Under the pieces are notes generated by a model, which had not been told where the DNA came from, searched no databases, and saw only the letters and a list, made by a program, of their open reading frames with translations. A stretch of DNA of 47,687 nucleotides from Paracraurococcus ruber (GTDB lineage Bacteria > Pseudomonadota > Alphaproteobacteria > Acetobacterales > Acetobacteraceae). The position numbers were made by a program, and so were the translations under genes. The DNA lies in NCBI RefSeq assembly GCF_004353985.1, contig NZ_SMOA01000019.1, positions 1 to 47,687 of the forward strand, given 5' to 3'. This document shows positions 8,422-16,635 of the stretch, in pieces (the first letter of the stretch is position 1; each line of letters begins with the position of its first letter).

Positions 8422-9282
8422 TCAGGCCCCGACGAAGCGCAGCGTCTCGCCGAACAGCACCTCCGGCGCGTCCACCCGCATGGAATGGCTCGATCCCTCG
8501 GCGACGACCAGCCGGCTGCCGGGGATCAGCGCATGGATCTCCCGCGAGAATTCCGGCGGGCAGATCCAGTCGAGCGCGCCCGCCAGCACCAGCACAGGCG
8601 CGGTGATGCGCGAAAGCTCCGGCCGCAGGTCGAAGCGGCGGAGGAAGCCGTCCGGCCCGAAGGCGCGGTTCAGCGCCTCCGGGCTGTGGATCGCCCGCGC
8701 GATCCCCTCCTCGGCCTTCGCCGCATCGTGCGTCGCGGCATAGAGCGGGCCCATGAGGCGGTAATAGGTCTTCAGCTCCGCCTCGTCCCTGATGTCGCCG
8801 TCGAGCACCCTGGTCCAGATCGCCTGCTGCTCCTTCGTGCCGCGTTCCGCCAGGATCTGCTGCGCGCGCGGGATGAAGCCGCCATGCGCGGCGGTGACCA
8901 CCAGCACGAGGTGGGAGACGGCATCCGGGTAGCGCGCCGCATGCGCCATGGCGACCATGCCGCCATAGCTGGTGCCGATGGACACGATGGGCCCGCAGCC
9001 GAGATGCCGGCGCAGCGCCTCCATGTCCTCGACAGCCTCGTCCAGCGTCCAGCGCGCGGGATCGCCGCGGGCGGAACGGCCCTGGCCGCGATGGTCGAAA
9101 TAGACCACCTGCATCGCATCGGTCAGCGCGGTGTAGCCGGGCTTGAACCCGCTATGGTCGCTGCCGGGGCCGCCATGGATGGCGAAGGCCACCGGGCGTT
9201 CGCGCATCCGCGCCCCGTCCGGCACCAGGCCGGGCCCCTGCACGTCGAAATACAATTCGGTGTCGCGGACCTTCGCGCGCAT
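8422..9282 (-). CDS. Alpha/beta hydrolase, proline iminopeptidase-like (S33)
   Basis: 286 residues with the S33 pattern: oxyanion-hole motif HGGPG (36-40), strand motif FDHRGQGRS, nucleophile Ser105 in GTSYGG, acid Asp238 in GALDWICP, and His266 in GSSHSM. There is no signal peptide, so it is cytoplasmic. The family removes N-terminal proline or hydrolyses small amides and esters. In this branch substrates vary, so I keep the call general. First gene of a two-gene operon with the CYTH protein. Confidence 0.85.
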   Translation of the reverse strand: MRAKVRDTELYFDVQGPGLVPDGARMRERPVAFAIHGGPGSDHSGFKPGYTALTDAMQVVYFDHRGQGRSARGDPARWTLDEAVEDMEALRRHLGCGPIVSIGTSYGGMVAMAHAARYPDAVSHLVLVVTAAHGGFIPRAQQILAERGTKEQQAIWTRVLDGDIRDEAELKTYYRLMGPLYAATHDAAKAEEGIARAIHSPEALNRAFGPDGFLRRFDLRPELSRITAPVLVLAGALDWICPPEFSREIHALIPGSRLVVAEGSSHSMRVDAPEVLFGETLRFVGA

Positions 9283-9397
9283 CCCCTGCCTCCTGCGGTT
9301 CGCGGCAGCCTAGCCTTCGTTGTCCGCGCGCGCGACCGGTTGCCGGCCGGCACGCGGTTTGCGTAGCCTTGCGGTGGGAACGGGGACGGAGGGTGCG

Positions 9398-10963
9398 ATG
9401 ACCATCGGCATCGGCAGAAGGCCCTTGCTGGGCGCCGCGGCGGCCACGGCGCTGGCGGGGCCGGCCCTCGGCCAGGGCGCGGCGGCGAACACTCTGCGCT
9501 TCGTCCCGCATGCCAACCTCACCTCGCTGGACCCGCTCTGGTCCTCCGCGCTCATCTCCACGAATTACGCGCTGATGGTGCATGACTTCCTCTACGGACT
9601 CGGCGCGGATCTGCTGCCGCGGCCGCAGATGGTGGAGGGGCACGAGGTCTCCGCCGATGGCCTGGCCTGGTCCTTCCGCCTGCGCGACGGGCTGTGGTTC
9701 CACGATGGCGAACCGGTGCGGGCGGCGGATTGCGTGCAGTCCATCCGCCGCTGGATGCAGCGCGACGTCTTCGGCAAGCGCCTGGCGTCACAACTGGCGG
9801 AGATCCGCGCGCTCGATGACCGCCGCTTCGTAATCAGACTCACGAAGACCTTCGCGCTGATGCCCTTCGCGCTGACCCAGCCGGTGATCCTGCCCGAACG
9901 GGTGGCGCGCACCGAGGCCTTTACCCAGGTGACGGAGAGCATCGGCAGCGGCCCCTTCCGCTTCGTCCGCGACGAATGGGTCGCCGGGTCCCGCGCCGTG
10001 TTCCGCAAATTCGACCGCTACGTGCCGCGCAACGAGCCGGCTGAGGCCTGGGCCGGCGGCAAGGTGGCGCATCTCGAGCGGGTGGAGTGGCAGATCATGC
10101 CCGACCCCGCCACCGCCGCCGCGGCGCTGCAGCGCGGGGAGGTGGACTGGATGGAGCGGCCGCTGCTCGACCTCGTCCCCCGCCTGCGGCGGATGACCGA
10201 TGTGCGGGTGGAGGTGGTGGAGCGCCTGGGCTTCTACGGCTTCGTCACCTTCAACACCCGCGTGCCGCCCTTCGACAACCCGGCGCTGCGCCGCGCCCTG
10301 GTCCCGGCGGTGGACCAGCAGGAATTCATGCAGGCCCTGGCCGGCGGCGACACCGAACTGACCAGGACCGGCCATGGCTGGTTCCACCCCGACAGCCCCT
10401 ATGCCAATGACGAGGGACTGTCGGCGCTGCTCGGCCCGCGCAACCTCGACCTCGCCCGCAAGCTCGTGAAGGAAAGCGGCTATGACGGCCGCCCTGTGGT
10501 GCAGATGCTGCCCACCGACCTGCCGGCGCCGAATGCCATCGGACTGGTGGCGAACGCCATGCTGCGCGGCATCGGGCTGAACGTCGATTTGCAGGCGATG
10601 GACTGGGGCACCATGGTCGGCCGCTGGCGGGCGAGCGGCGAGGGCGCCGACCGCCATCCCTGGCATTGCTTCGCCCTCTCCTGGTCCGGGCTCTGGACCA
10701 CCAATCCCGGCATGCACACGCCGCTCTATGGCAACGACCATCCGAACCCGCGGATGGAGGCGCTGCGCGATGCCTGGTTCGACGCGCCGGACATGGCGGC
10801 GCAGCAGCAGGCGGCGCGGCGGATGCAGGCCCAGGCGCTGCAGGAACCGCCCTTCATCCCCGTCGGCCTCTGGATCATCCCGCATGCCTGGCGCGCCTCC
10901 CGCCTCAGCGGCATCCTGAAGGCGCCGAGCACGGTATTCTGGAACGTGAAGAAGGCGGCCTGA
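9398..10963 (+). CDS. ABC transporter substrate-binding protein, family 5 (peptide/opine type)
   Basis: 521 residues. The N-terminus (IGRRPLLGAAAATALAGPALGQ) is a signal peptide with an RR pair, possibly Tat. The SBP_bac_5 signature is clear: LTSLDPLWSS, SADGLAWSFRLRDGLWFHDGEPV, IGSGPFRF, FNTRVPPFDNPALRRAL and the C-terminal PFIPVGLW. It would bind a small organic solute in the periplasm. No ABC permease or ATPase gene is close. It is followed after 12 nt by a dehydrogenase and an amidohydrolase, suggesting a small catabolic operon. The ATG at 9398 has GGAGGG 4 nt upstream. Confidence 0.88.
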   Translation: MTIGIGRRPLLGAAAATALAGPALGQGAAANTLRFVPHANLTSLDPLWSSALISTNYALMVHDFLYGLGADLLPRPQMVEGHEVSADGLAWSFRLRDGLWFHDGEPVRAADCVQSIRRWMQRDVFGKRLASQLAEIRALDDRRFVIRLTKTFALMPFALTQPVILPERVARTEAFTQVTESIGSGPFRFVRDEWVAGSRAVFRKFDRYVPRNEPAEAWAGGKVAHLERVEWQIMPDPATAAAALQRGEVDWMERPLLDLVPRLRRMTDVRVEVVERLGFYGFVTFNTRVPPFDNPALRRALVPAVDQQEFMQALAGGDTELTRTGHGWFHPDSPYANDEGLSALLGPRNLDLARKLVKESGYDGRPVVQMLPTDLPAPNAIGLVANAMLRGIGLNVDLQAMDWGTMVGRWRASGEGADRHPWHCFALSWSGLWTTNPGMHTPLYGNDHPNPRMEALRDAWFDAPDMAAQQQAARRMQAQALQEPPFIPVGLWIIPHAWRASRLSGILKAPSTVFWNVKKAA

Positions 10964-10975
10964 CGGGGAATGCGC

Positions 10976-11866
10976 ATGGACAAGGCGGTCGGCGTCATCG
11001 GCCTGGGCATCATGGGCGGGGCGATGGCGCGGAACCTGCGCGACGCGGGCTGGGCGGTGACGGGCTTCGACACCGACCCGGCGCGCCGCGCCGCGCTGGC
11101 CGAGGCCGGCATCGCCATCGCCGCGGATGCGGCGGCGGTGGCGCGGGCGGCGCCGGTGCTGCTGACCAGCCTGCCGAAGCCGGCGGCGCTGCAGGCCACC
11201 GCCGCGGCCATCGCCGCAGCCGGCCTGCCGCCGCGAACCCTGGTGGAGACCAGCACCTTCACGCTGGAGGACAAGCTGGCGGCCGGGGCCATCCTGCGCG
11301 CCGCCGGGCATGTCGTGCTGGACTGCCCGCTGTCCGGCACCGGCGCGCAGGCGGAACGGCGCGACCTTGTCGTCTATGCCAGCGGCGACCGCGAGGCGAT
11401 CGCCCGCCTCGCGCCGCTGTTCGAGGGACTCGCCCGCGCCACCCATGACCTCGGCGCCTATGGCAACGGCACGCGGATGAAATTCGTGGCGAACCTGCTG
11501 GTCGCCATCCACAACGCCGCGGCGGCGGAGGCGATGGTGCTGGCGGAGAAGGCCGGGCTGGACCCCGCGCAGGTGGTCGACCTCGTCGCCAGCGGCGTCG
11601 GCACCTCCCGCGTCTTCGAATTGCGGGCGCCGATGATGGCGGCGCGGCGCTACGCGCCGCCGACCATGCGCAACGCCATGTGGTCGAAGGACCTGAAGGT
11701 GATCGGCGAATTCGCGGCGTCGCTGGACTGCCCGGTGCCGCTCTTCGGCGCGGTGCTGCCGCTGCACGCGGCGGTGCTGGCCGAGGGACGGGGCGGGGAG
11801 GACACGGCGGCGATCCATGCCGTGCTGGCGCGGATGGCGGGCATCGGGGAAGGGCAGGGGGGATGA
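10976..11866 (+). CDS. NAD(P)-dependent beta-hydroxyacid dehydrogenase (3-hydroxyisobutyrate dehydrogenase family)
   Basis: 296 residues. Rossmann motif VIGLGIMGGAMARNL (7-21), substrate motif DCPLSGTGAQ (117-125) and catalytic lysine Lys169 in GTRMKFVANLL match the family that oxidises 3-hydroxyisobutyrate, tartronate semialdehyde and related acids. Two in-frame ATGs exist (10970 and 10976). I chose 10976 because GGGGA at 10965-10969 is then 6 nt away, while the first ATG would touch it. It overlaps the next gene by ATGA and probably acts in the same pathway. Confidence 0.88.
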   Translation: MDKAVGVIGLGIMGGAMARNLRDAGWAVTGFDTDPARRAALAEAGIAIAADAAAVARAAPVLLTSLPKPAALQATAAAIAAAGLPPRTLVETSTFTLEDKLAAGAILRAAGHVVLDCPLSGTGAQAERRDLVVYASGDREAIARLAPLFEGLARATHDLGAYGNGTRMKFVANLLVAIHNAAAAEAMVLAEKAGLDPAQVVDLVASGVGTSRVFELRAPMMAARRYAPPTMRNAMWSKDLKVIGEFAASLDCPVPLFGAVLPLHAAVLAEGRGGEDTAAIHAVLARMAGIGEGQGG

Positions 11867-12930
11867 GCGAGCCGACGAACCATTACGGCCCGACCGCCGC
11901 GCGCGCCCATGGCCGCCCGGGGCGGGAGCAGAAGCCGGCAGGCCCGGTGATCGACATCCATGCCCATGTGCTGGTGCCGGAAGCGGCGACGTATGCGGCG
12001 CCCTTCCTCGACCCCGCCGGCGAGCCGTTGACGCGCTTCGCCACGGAGGAGACGCGGGCCCTGAACCGCAAGCAGGGCCTGGACCGGCGGGAAGTGTTCA
12101 ACCAGCACGGCCCGCGCCTCGCCGAGCTGGACGCCATGGGCATCGACATCCAGCTCTGCGCCCCGCCGCCCGGCCAGTGCTACTATGGCATCCCGCCGGA
12201 GCACGCGGTCGCCGCCACGCGGCTGGTGAACGATGGCATCGCGGCCTTCTGCGCGGCGCGGCCGGACCGCTTCCTCGGCCTCGGCAGCGTGCCGCTGGCG
12301 GTGCCGGGGGAGGCCGAGGCGGAGCTGGCGCGCTGCATGGGCCCGCTTGGCTTCAAGGGCGTGCAGGTGCTGACCAATGTGCAGGGGAGGGAGCTGTCCG
12401 ACCCCGCCTTCGCCGGCTTCTGGGCGGCGGCGGAGCGCCTCGGCGCCCTCGTCATGCTGCACCCCAACGGCTTCATCGAGGGCCAGCGCCTGACCCGGCA
12501 CTATTTCAACAACGTCGTCGGCAATCCCTTCGACACCACGCTGGCGCTGCATCATCTGATCTTCGACGGCGTGCTGGAGCGCCATCCCGACCTGACGATC
12601 CTGGCGGTGCACGGCGGCGGCTACCTGCCTTCCTATTCCGGCCGCATCGACCATGCCTGGGGCGCCCGCAGCGATGCCCGCGGCACGCTGCCGCAGCCGC
12701 CGACGCACTACCTGCGCAAGGTGTATCTCGACTCCATCGTCTTCACCCCGCACCAGCTCGAATACCTGGTGACGGTCTTCGGCGCCGACCGTGTGCTGAT
12801 GGGGACCGACTTCCCCTTCGACATGGCGGAGAGCGACCCGGTCGGGCACATCCGCTCGGCCGCGGGCTTCGACGAGGCGACCGTCGCCGCCATCGCCGGC
12901 GGCAATGCGGCGCGGCTGCTGGGGCTCTGA
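11863..12930 (+). CDS. Amidohydrolase of the ACMSD type (metal-dependent decarboxylase/hydrolase)
   Basis: 355 residues forming an amidohydrolase TIM barrel. Metal-binding residues: His33 and His35 (IDIHAHV), His200 (VMLHPNG), His250 (AVHGGGYLPS) and Asp316 (MGTDFPFD). The arrangement, with HPNG and the GGG-Y-P-S/R-D-H-A-W segment, is that of alpha-amino-beta-carboxymuconate-semialdehyde decarboxylase and related decarboxylases of aromatic acids. The start overlaps the dehydrogenase stop (ATGA), implying translational coupling. With the binding protein and dehydrogenase it likely degrades an aromatic or branched acid; the substrate is not readable. Confidence 0.87.
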   Translation: MSEPTNHYGPTAARAHGRPGREQKPAGPVIDIHAHVLVPEAATYAAPFLDPAGEPLTRFATEETRALNRKQGLDRREVFNQHGPRLAELDAMGIDIQLCAPPPGQCYYGIPPEHAVAATRLVNDGIAAFCAARPDRFLGLGSVPLAVPGEAEAELARCMGPLGFKGVQVLTNVQGRELSDPAFAGFWAAAERLGALVMLHPNGFIEGQRLTRHYFNNVVGNPFDTTLALHHLIFDGVLERHPDLTILAVHGGGYLPSYSGRIDHAWGARSDARGTLPQPPTHYLRKVYLDSIVFTPHQLEYLVTVFGADRVLMGTDFPFDMAESDPVGHIRSAAGFDEATVAAIAGGNAARLLGL

Positions 12931-13166
12931 CCGGCCCCGGCCGCGGGTCCGGCCGGCGGATGCCGGGCGAGGCCGCCGGCCCAGGCACCGCATGGCGAAT
13001 GACCCGGTGCCGCGAGCGGCCGCGCCCGCCGGACAGGCGCGTCCCGGTCCCCGGCCGCGCGTCACGATGCCGCGGTGACCGAGCCGCGCCCGGTTCCCCG
13101 CGCCCTCGGCGGCTTGGCGGCGCCCCGGCCTTCGCCATCTGCCGGACAGGCGAAGGGAGAGGTGGC
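12931..13166 (+). other. Intergenic, 236 nt
   Basis: Between the amidohydrolase and the lipoprotein SDR, both plus strand. GC-rich with no recognisable terminator or promoter. The SDR ribosome-binding site (GGGAGAGG) is at its right end. Confidence 0.4.
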
Positions 13167-14186
13167 ATGGGAAAGCGACGCGGTGCGTGGAAGCCAGGGC
13201 TCCTGCTGCTCGCCCTGCTGGTCCTGCCGCTCGCGGCCTGCGGCGGCGGTTCGCTGGATGAGTCCGACCGTGCGCAGGTCGCCGGCCGCACCTTCGTCGT
13301 CACCGGTGCCTCCAGCGGCCTCGGCCGCGGCGCCGCGCTGCGCCTCGGCAGCCTCGGCGGCAATGTCGTCCTGGCGGCGCGGCGGGCGGAGGCGCTGGAG
13401 GAAGCGGCGGCGCAGATCCGCGCGCTGGGCGGCCAGGCCCTGGCGGTGCCGACCGACGTCTCCGACCCCGCGCAGGTGGATCGCCTGGCGCAGGCCGCGC
13501 TCGCCCGCTTCGGCCGCATCGATGCCTGGATCAACAATGCCGGCATCGGTGCCATCGGCCGGTTCGAGGACATCCCGCCGCGCGACCATGCGCGCATCGT
13601 GGACGTGAACCTGAAGGGGGTGATCTTCGGCAGCCATGCGGCGCTGCGGCAGTTCCGCGTGCAGGGCTTCGGCACGCTGGTCAACGTCGCCTCGGTCGAG
13701 GGACGCATCCCCGTCGCCTACCACGCCAGCTATGCCGCGACGAAGCACGCCGTCATCGGCCTTTCCGGCGCGCTGCGGCAGGAATTGCGCCTGGCCGGCG
13801 CGGACCGCATCCAGGTCGCCACCGTGCTGCCCTGGGCGGTGGACACGCCCTACTGGGACAACACCGCGAATTACAGCGGCCGCACGCCGCGCATGGCGAT
13901 GATGGACGATGCCCAGCCGGTCGCGGATGCGATCGCCGCCGCGGCGGTCCGGCCGCGCAAGGAGATCGCGGTGGGCTGGAAGGCGGAAGGCGCCGTGCTG
14001 GGCGCGCAATTCTGGCCGGGCCTGGCGGAGCGCATCGCCGGCGACGTGGTGCATGGCGCGCAGATGACATCCGGTCCGCCGGCGCCGCCGACCGAGGGCG
14101 CGATCTTCGCGCCGCAGCCGACGCCGGCGACGGTGGAGGGCCGCACCCGTTCCCGCATGGCGCGGGAGGCTGCGGCCCCACCCTAG
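13167..14186 (+). CDS. Short-chain dehydrogenase/reductase with a lipoprotein signal peptide
   Basis: 339 residues. Residues 1-25 look like a lipoprotein signal: basic MGKRRGAWKP, a leucine-rich core and lipobox LAAC with Cys25. The SDR domain follows: cofactor motif TGASSGLG (46-53), NNAG (123-126), and catalytic Ser176, Tyr189 and Lys193 (YAATK). The C-terminal 60 residues are proline-rich. SDRs are usually cytoplasmic and need NAD(P)H, so a lipid anchor on the periplasmic side is odd. Either it is anchored to the membrane by an uncleaved helix or it uses a bound cofactor. GGGAGAGG lies 5 nt upstream of the ATG. The stop TAG overlaps the start of the intergenic repeat. Confidence 0.85.
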   Translation: MGKRRGAWKPGLLLLALLVLPLAACGGGSLDESDRAQVAGRTFVVTGASSGLGRGAALRLGSLGGNVVLAARRAEALEEAAAQIRALGGQALAVPTDVSDPAQVDRLAQAALARFGRIDAWINNAGIGAIGRFEDIPPRDHARIVDVNLKGVIFGSHAALRQFRVQGFGTLVNVASVEGRIPVAYHASYAATKHAVIGLSGALRQELRLAGADRIQVATVLPWAVDTPYWDNTANYSGRTPRMAMMDDAQPVADAIAAAAVRPRKEIAVGWKAEGAVLGAQFWPGLAERIAGDVVHGAQMTSGPPAPPTEGAIFAPQPTPATVEGRTRSRMAREAAAPP

Positions 14187-14290
14187 AGCGGATCGCGGGA
14201 GGGCGTGACCGCCCGGACGCGTGAATCCGCTCTGCAATCAACAGGATAGGGCGGCTTGCGCGCTCAGAAGAACGCGCAAGCCGCTCTGGA
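14185..14290 (+). repeat. Two-hairpin intergenic repeat, copy A
   Basis: The first hairpin has outer arms AGAGCGGAT (14185-14193) and ATCCGCTCT (14225-14233), with an inner GGGCG/CGCCC stem. The second has perfect 12-bp arms GCGGCTTGCGCG (14251-14262) and CGCGCAAGCCGC (14273-14284) around a 10-nt loop. A diverged copy with the same order of parts lies at 22954-23057. It starts inside the SDR stop codon and may serve as that gene's 3' end. Confidence 0.75.
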
Positions 14291-14476
14291 CGTACGCCCG
14301 TCGATCATGGCCGACCGCCGGGCGGGTCGGGCCGCATGGCCTGGCGGCGCGGCATGATGGGACGATGCACGCCGCTGGCATCAGGACAGATCGCTGCGGG
14401 GCGTCATCGCCCCGGTGCGAGACCCTGCTCCGTCACGCAAGCCTGGCGGGGTGCCGTGGCGCCCCGCCCGCCTCCG
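14291..14476. other. Intergenic between convergent genes
   Basis: Region between copy A of the repeat and the end of the minus-strand YsnF-type gene. It holds a hairpin with arms GGCGGGG (14445-14451) and CCCCGCC (14462-14468), just past that gene's stop, with no T-run. Nothing else recognised. Confidence 0.4.
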
Positions 14477-15166
14477 TCAGGCCTCGCGGGTCGGGCCGAC
14501 CTTGCGCTCGGCGATGGTCTCGACATCCACGTCCTGCCGGCGGACCGTGTCGCGCACCACCTCGCGGCGCTCCACCGCGCGCTTGCGCAGCGCGACCTCG
14601 CCGGTGACGCGGGCTTCCTTGGAGACGACCGGCCGCTCGCTGGTCGCGGTCAGCTCCACCGTCTCCTCCTGGAAGGCGCGGCCGGCCTCCTCCGGGCTCA
14701 GCCGATGGTTCTCGCGGGTCCGCTCGACCTCGACCTCTTCCTCGTGCAGGGTGACCGGCATCTCCACCTGGCGCTCCTGCACGCTCGTCACCAGGCGCTT
14801 GCCGCCGACCGCGGTCTGCTTGCCGACATGGAGTTCCTCCTCCACCGACTGCGCGCGCTCGACATGCTCGCCCTGCAGCAGCGCCTCGGGCGAGGTCAGG
14901 TCGAAGCGGTTCATGACCGTCAGCGCCGCCTCGGCCTTCTCGGCCTCCGCCGCCACCAGCACGCCGCCCTTCTGCACCGCCTGGGCGTAGAGCCTAGCGC
15001 GCGTCTCCTCGAGGCCGCGATCCTCCAGCTCGTCCATCAGCGTCTGGCCCGCCTGGCGGTCGAAGATCACCACGTTGGTCTCGCGGATGCCGGCCTCGGC
15101 CAGGGCACGGCGCAGGCTCTCCGCCTGCTCGCGGTTGGCGAGCAGACCGATCACGGATTCCATCAT
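14477..15166 (-). CDS. Stress protein: YflT-like N-terminal domain plus YsnF/AvaK (DUF2382) domain
   Basis: 229 residues. The first 90 residues (ESVIGLLANREQAESLRRAL, then VLVAAEAEKAEAAL) resemble the YflT/general-stress-17M alpha-beta domain. The rest is a DUF2382/YsnF repeat of charged beta-strand pairs such as VQERQVEMPVTLHEEEVEVER and VRRQDVDVETIAERKVG. Function is unknown; members are induced by salt and desiccation in other bacteria. The first ATG at 15166 has AAGGA 7 nt upstream. Lies 44 nt downstream of a second DUF2382 gene, likely co-transcribed. Confidence 0.78.
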   Translation of the reverse strand: MMESVIGLLANREQAESLRRALAEAGIRETNVVIFDRQAGQTLMDELEDRGLEETRARLYAQAVQKGGVLVAAEAEKAEAALTVMNRFDLTSPEALLQGEHVERAQSVEEELHVGKQTAVGGKRLVTSVQERQVEMPVTLHEEEVEVERTRENHRLSPEEAGRAFQEETVELTATSERPVVSKEARVTGEVALRKRAVERREVVRDTVRRQDVDVETIAERKVGPTREA

Positions 15167-15210
15167 AGAATTTTCCTTGTCCTGAATATGTATCGTGATC
15201 CGGCCGGGGC

Positions 15211-15636
15211 TCAGCCCGGCCCGTTGCGCTCCGTCGCGTGGGGGTCCGTCAGATGCTCGACGGTCACCTCCTCGCGCCGCAGCGTCACCTCGTCCCGGAC
15301 CTGCCGGGTGGTCTGGCGGCGGGTGACATGCACCTCCTCCACCAGCCGAAGTCGCTTCTCGACGACCAGGACTTCCTCCACCACCGGATGGATGGTGGTG
15401 TCGCCCACCTGCCGCACCGCAGGCGCCGCCTCGACGAAGCGGCCGACCGGAATGCGCGCGATCTCCAGGCTTTCCGTCCGGACCGGGATGTCCAGCCGTT
15501 GCCGCTCGGCATGAACCCGCTTGTGCAGGCGCACCCGGTCGGTGACGAGTTGTTCCTTGGTGACGACGGCCGTTTCCTCCACGACGGGGACGACCCTCTC
15601 CTCGACAAGTCTTCCGGTGCGCTCGGGCTCGGCCAT
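15211..15636 (-). CDS. YsnF/AvaK (DUF2382) domain protein
   Basis: 141 residues, almost entirely a DUF2382 domain: VEERVVPVVEETAVVTKEQLVTDRVRLHKRV, then EEVLVVEKRLRLVEEVHVTRRQ and VTLRREEVTVEHL. The alternating Glu/Arg/Val pattern is typical. Function is unknown. It lacks the YflT-like part found in the next gene, so the pair looks like a short and a long version of the same module. The ATG at 15636 was chosen for GGGGA just upstream; the frame is open to 15906 but that stretch is not domain-like. Confidence 0.75.
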   Translation of the reverse strand: MAEPERTGRLVEERVVPVVEETAVVTKEQLVTDRVRLHKRVHAERQRLDIPVRTESLEIARIPVGRFVEAAPAVRQVGDTTIHPVVEEVLVVEKRLRLVEEVHVTRRQTTRQVRDEVTLRREEVTVEHLTDPHATERNGPG

Positions 15637-15773
15637 GCGGTCCCCGTTCCGTCGCGGCCTGCGCCGCGACAGTCTCATGTCATGATGATGGCGGGATTGC
15701 CCGGCGTCGCACCGGCCGGAGCGGGCCGGTGCCTGCTGGCGGGGGTCCAGGCCGCCATTCACCCCAAACGTGC

Positions 15774-15802
15774 TGCACCGCAGCGCGTTCCGCTGCGGTG
15801 CA
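15774..15802 (-). terminator. Hairpin terminator candidate after the phasin-like gene
   Basis: Perfect 12-bp stem, TGCACCGCAGCG (15774-15785) and CGCTGCGGTGCA (15791-15802), loop of 5, 15 nt beyond the phasin-like stop. On the minus strand it is followed by GCACGTTTGG, a weak T-run. It would separate the phasin-like transcript from the DUF2382 pair. Confidence 0.6.
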
Positions 15803-15817
15803 CAATTCCCTGAGGCG

Positions 15818-16420
15818 TCAGCGCCCGGGCGGGCGCTGCGCCGTCTCCGCCGCGCGCTGCGCGGTGCCCAGCAGCATGGACTGGCTGTGCAGCACGGCGT
15901 CGACATAGCCGCGCATCATGCGCTGCTGCAGCTCGATCAGCGCGACGGGGTTGGTGAGGCGCAGCATCTCCTGCGCCACGCGCAGGTTGTTCCGCAGCAG
16001 GTCGCCGAACAGGCCGGCGAAGGCCTGCGGCATCTCACCCATGCCGCCCGGCATCGGCGCCGCGCCGGGCAGGCCGCGCCACAGGTCGAAGCCACCGGCC
16101 CAGAGCGAGGCGGCATTGCGCTGCGCGTCCTGCGCCAGGGCGTCCGGGCCTTTTGCAGCGGTCTCGGCCGCGCGCCGCACCATCTCGGCGTTGGCCTGGC
16201 CCACCGCCTCGGCCGCCTGGACGGCGGGCTGCTGCGCCGCCTCGACCGTGGCGCGCACCGCCTCCGTCACCGCGGCCTGGCCGTTGCGGACCTGTTCGGC
16301 GGCCACCTGCGGCGCCTGCCGCAGGGCCTCGGTCGTGCCGCGGGCGGCGGCTGCGCCGCGGCGCACCACCTCGGCCGTCGCGCCGTTCCGCTGTTCGGTC
16401 TTCGGGGTATTCTCGGGCAT
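15818..16420 (-). CDS. Phasin-family protein (probable)
   Basis: 200 residues. The first ~95 are alanine/glutamate-rich amphipathic helix (repeated A-A-E-A-V-R pattern). The C-terminal half, with AGLFGDLLRNNLRVAQEMLRLTNPVALIELQQRMMRGYVDAVL, matches the phasin signature of helices that coat polyhydroxyalkanoate granules; the Q-x-x-x-x-x-Y core is where such proteins are most conserved. No PHA synthase is in the window. CGGAGA lies upstream of the ATG at 16420. It could instead be a general amphipathic stress protein, given its DUF2382 neighbours. Confidence 0.62.
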   Translation of the reverse strand: MPENTPKTEQRNGATAEVVRRGAAAARGTTEALRQAPQVAAEQVRNGQAAVTEAVRATVEAAQQPAVQAAEAVGQANAEMVRRAAETAAKGPDALAQDAQRNAASLWAGGFDLWRGLPGAAPMPGGMGEMPQAFAGLFGDLLRNNLRVAQEMLRLTNPVALIELQQRMMRGYVDAVLHSQSMLLGTAQRAAETAQRPPGR

Positions 16421-16635
16421 GTTGTTCTCCGTGCTGCGACGCCGGCGGCGCGGCCCCTGCGGACCGGTCTGCAATCCAGTCTGCTGAAATGCTGCCGCGC
16501 GGCAAAATGATCGGCGATTGTGCCGTCTGGTCCCGAACGCGGTGGCCGCCCATGGGTTGCGGGGTTGCGGCAGGCCGTCCGCCGGTCCATGCCGTGCCGC
16601 AGCATGACCGGGAACCGAACAGCGGGGTTGGGGCG
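16421..16635. promoter_or_regulatory. Divergent intergenic region with a TGCCGCGCGGCA palindrome
   Basis: 215 nt between the starts of the phasin-like gene (minus) and alr (plus). A perfect 12-bp palindrome lies at 16493-16504, next to the window's less GC-rich AAAATGA stretch. TGC-rich palindromes are bound by PhaR in other PHA producers, so this is a possible operator; that is inference. No clean promoter hexamers were found. Confidence 0.35.
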
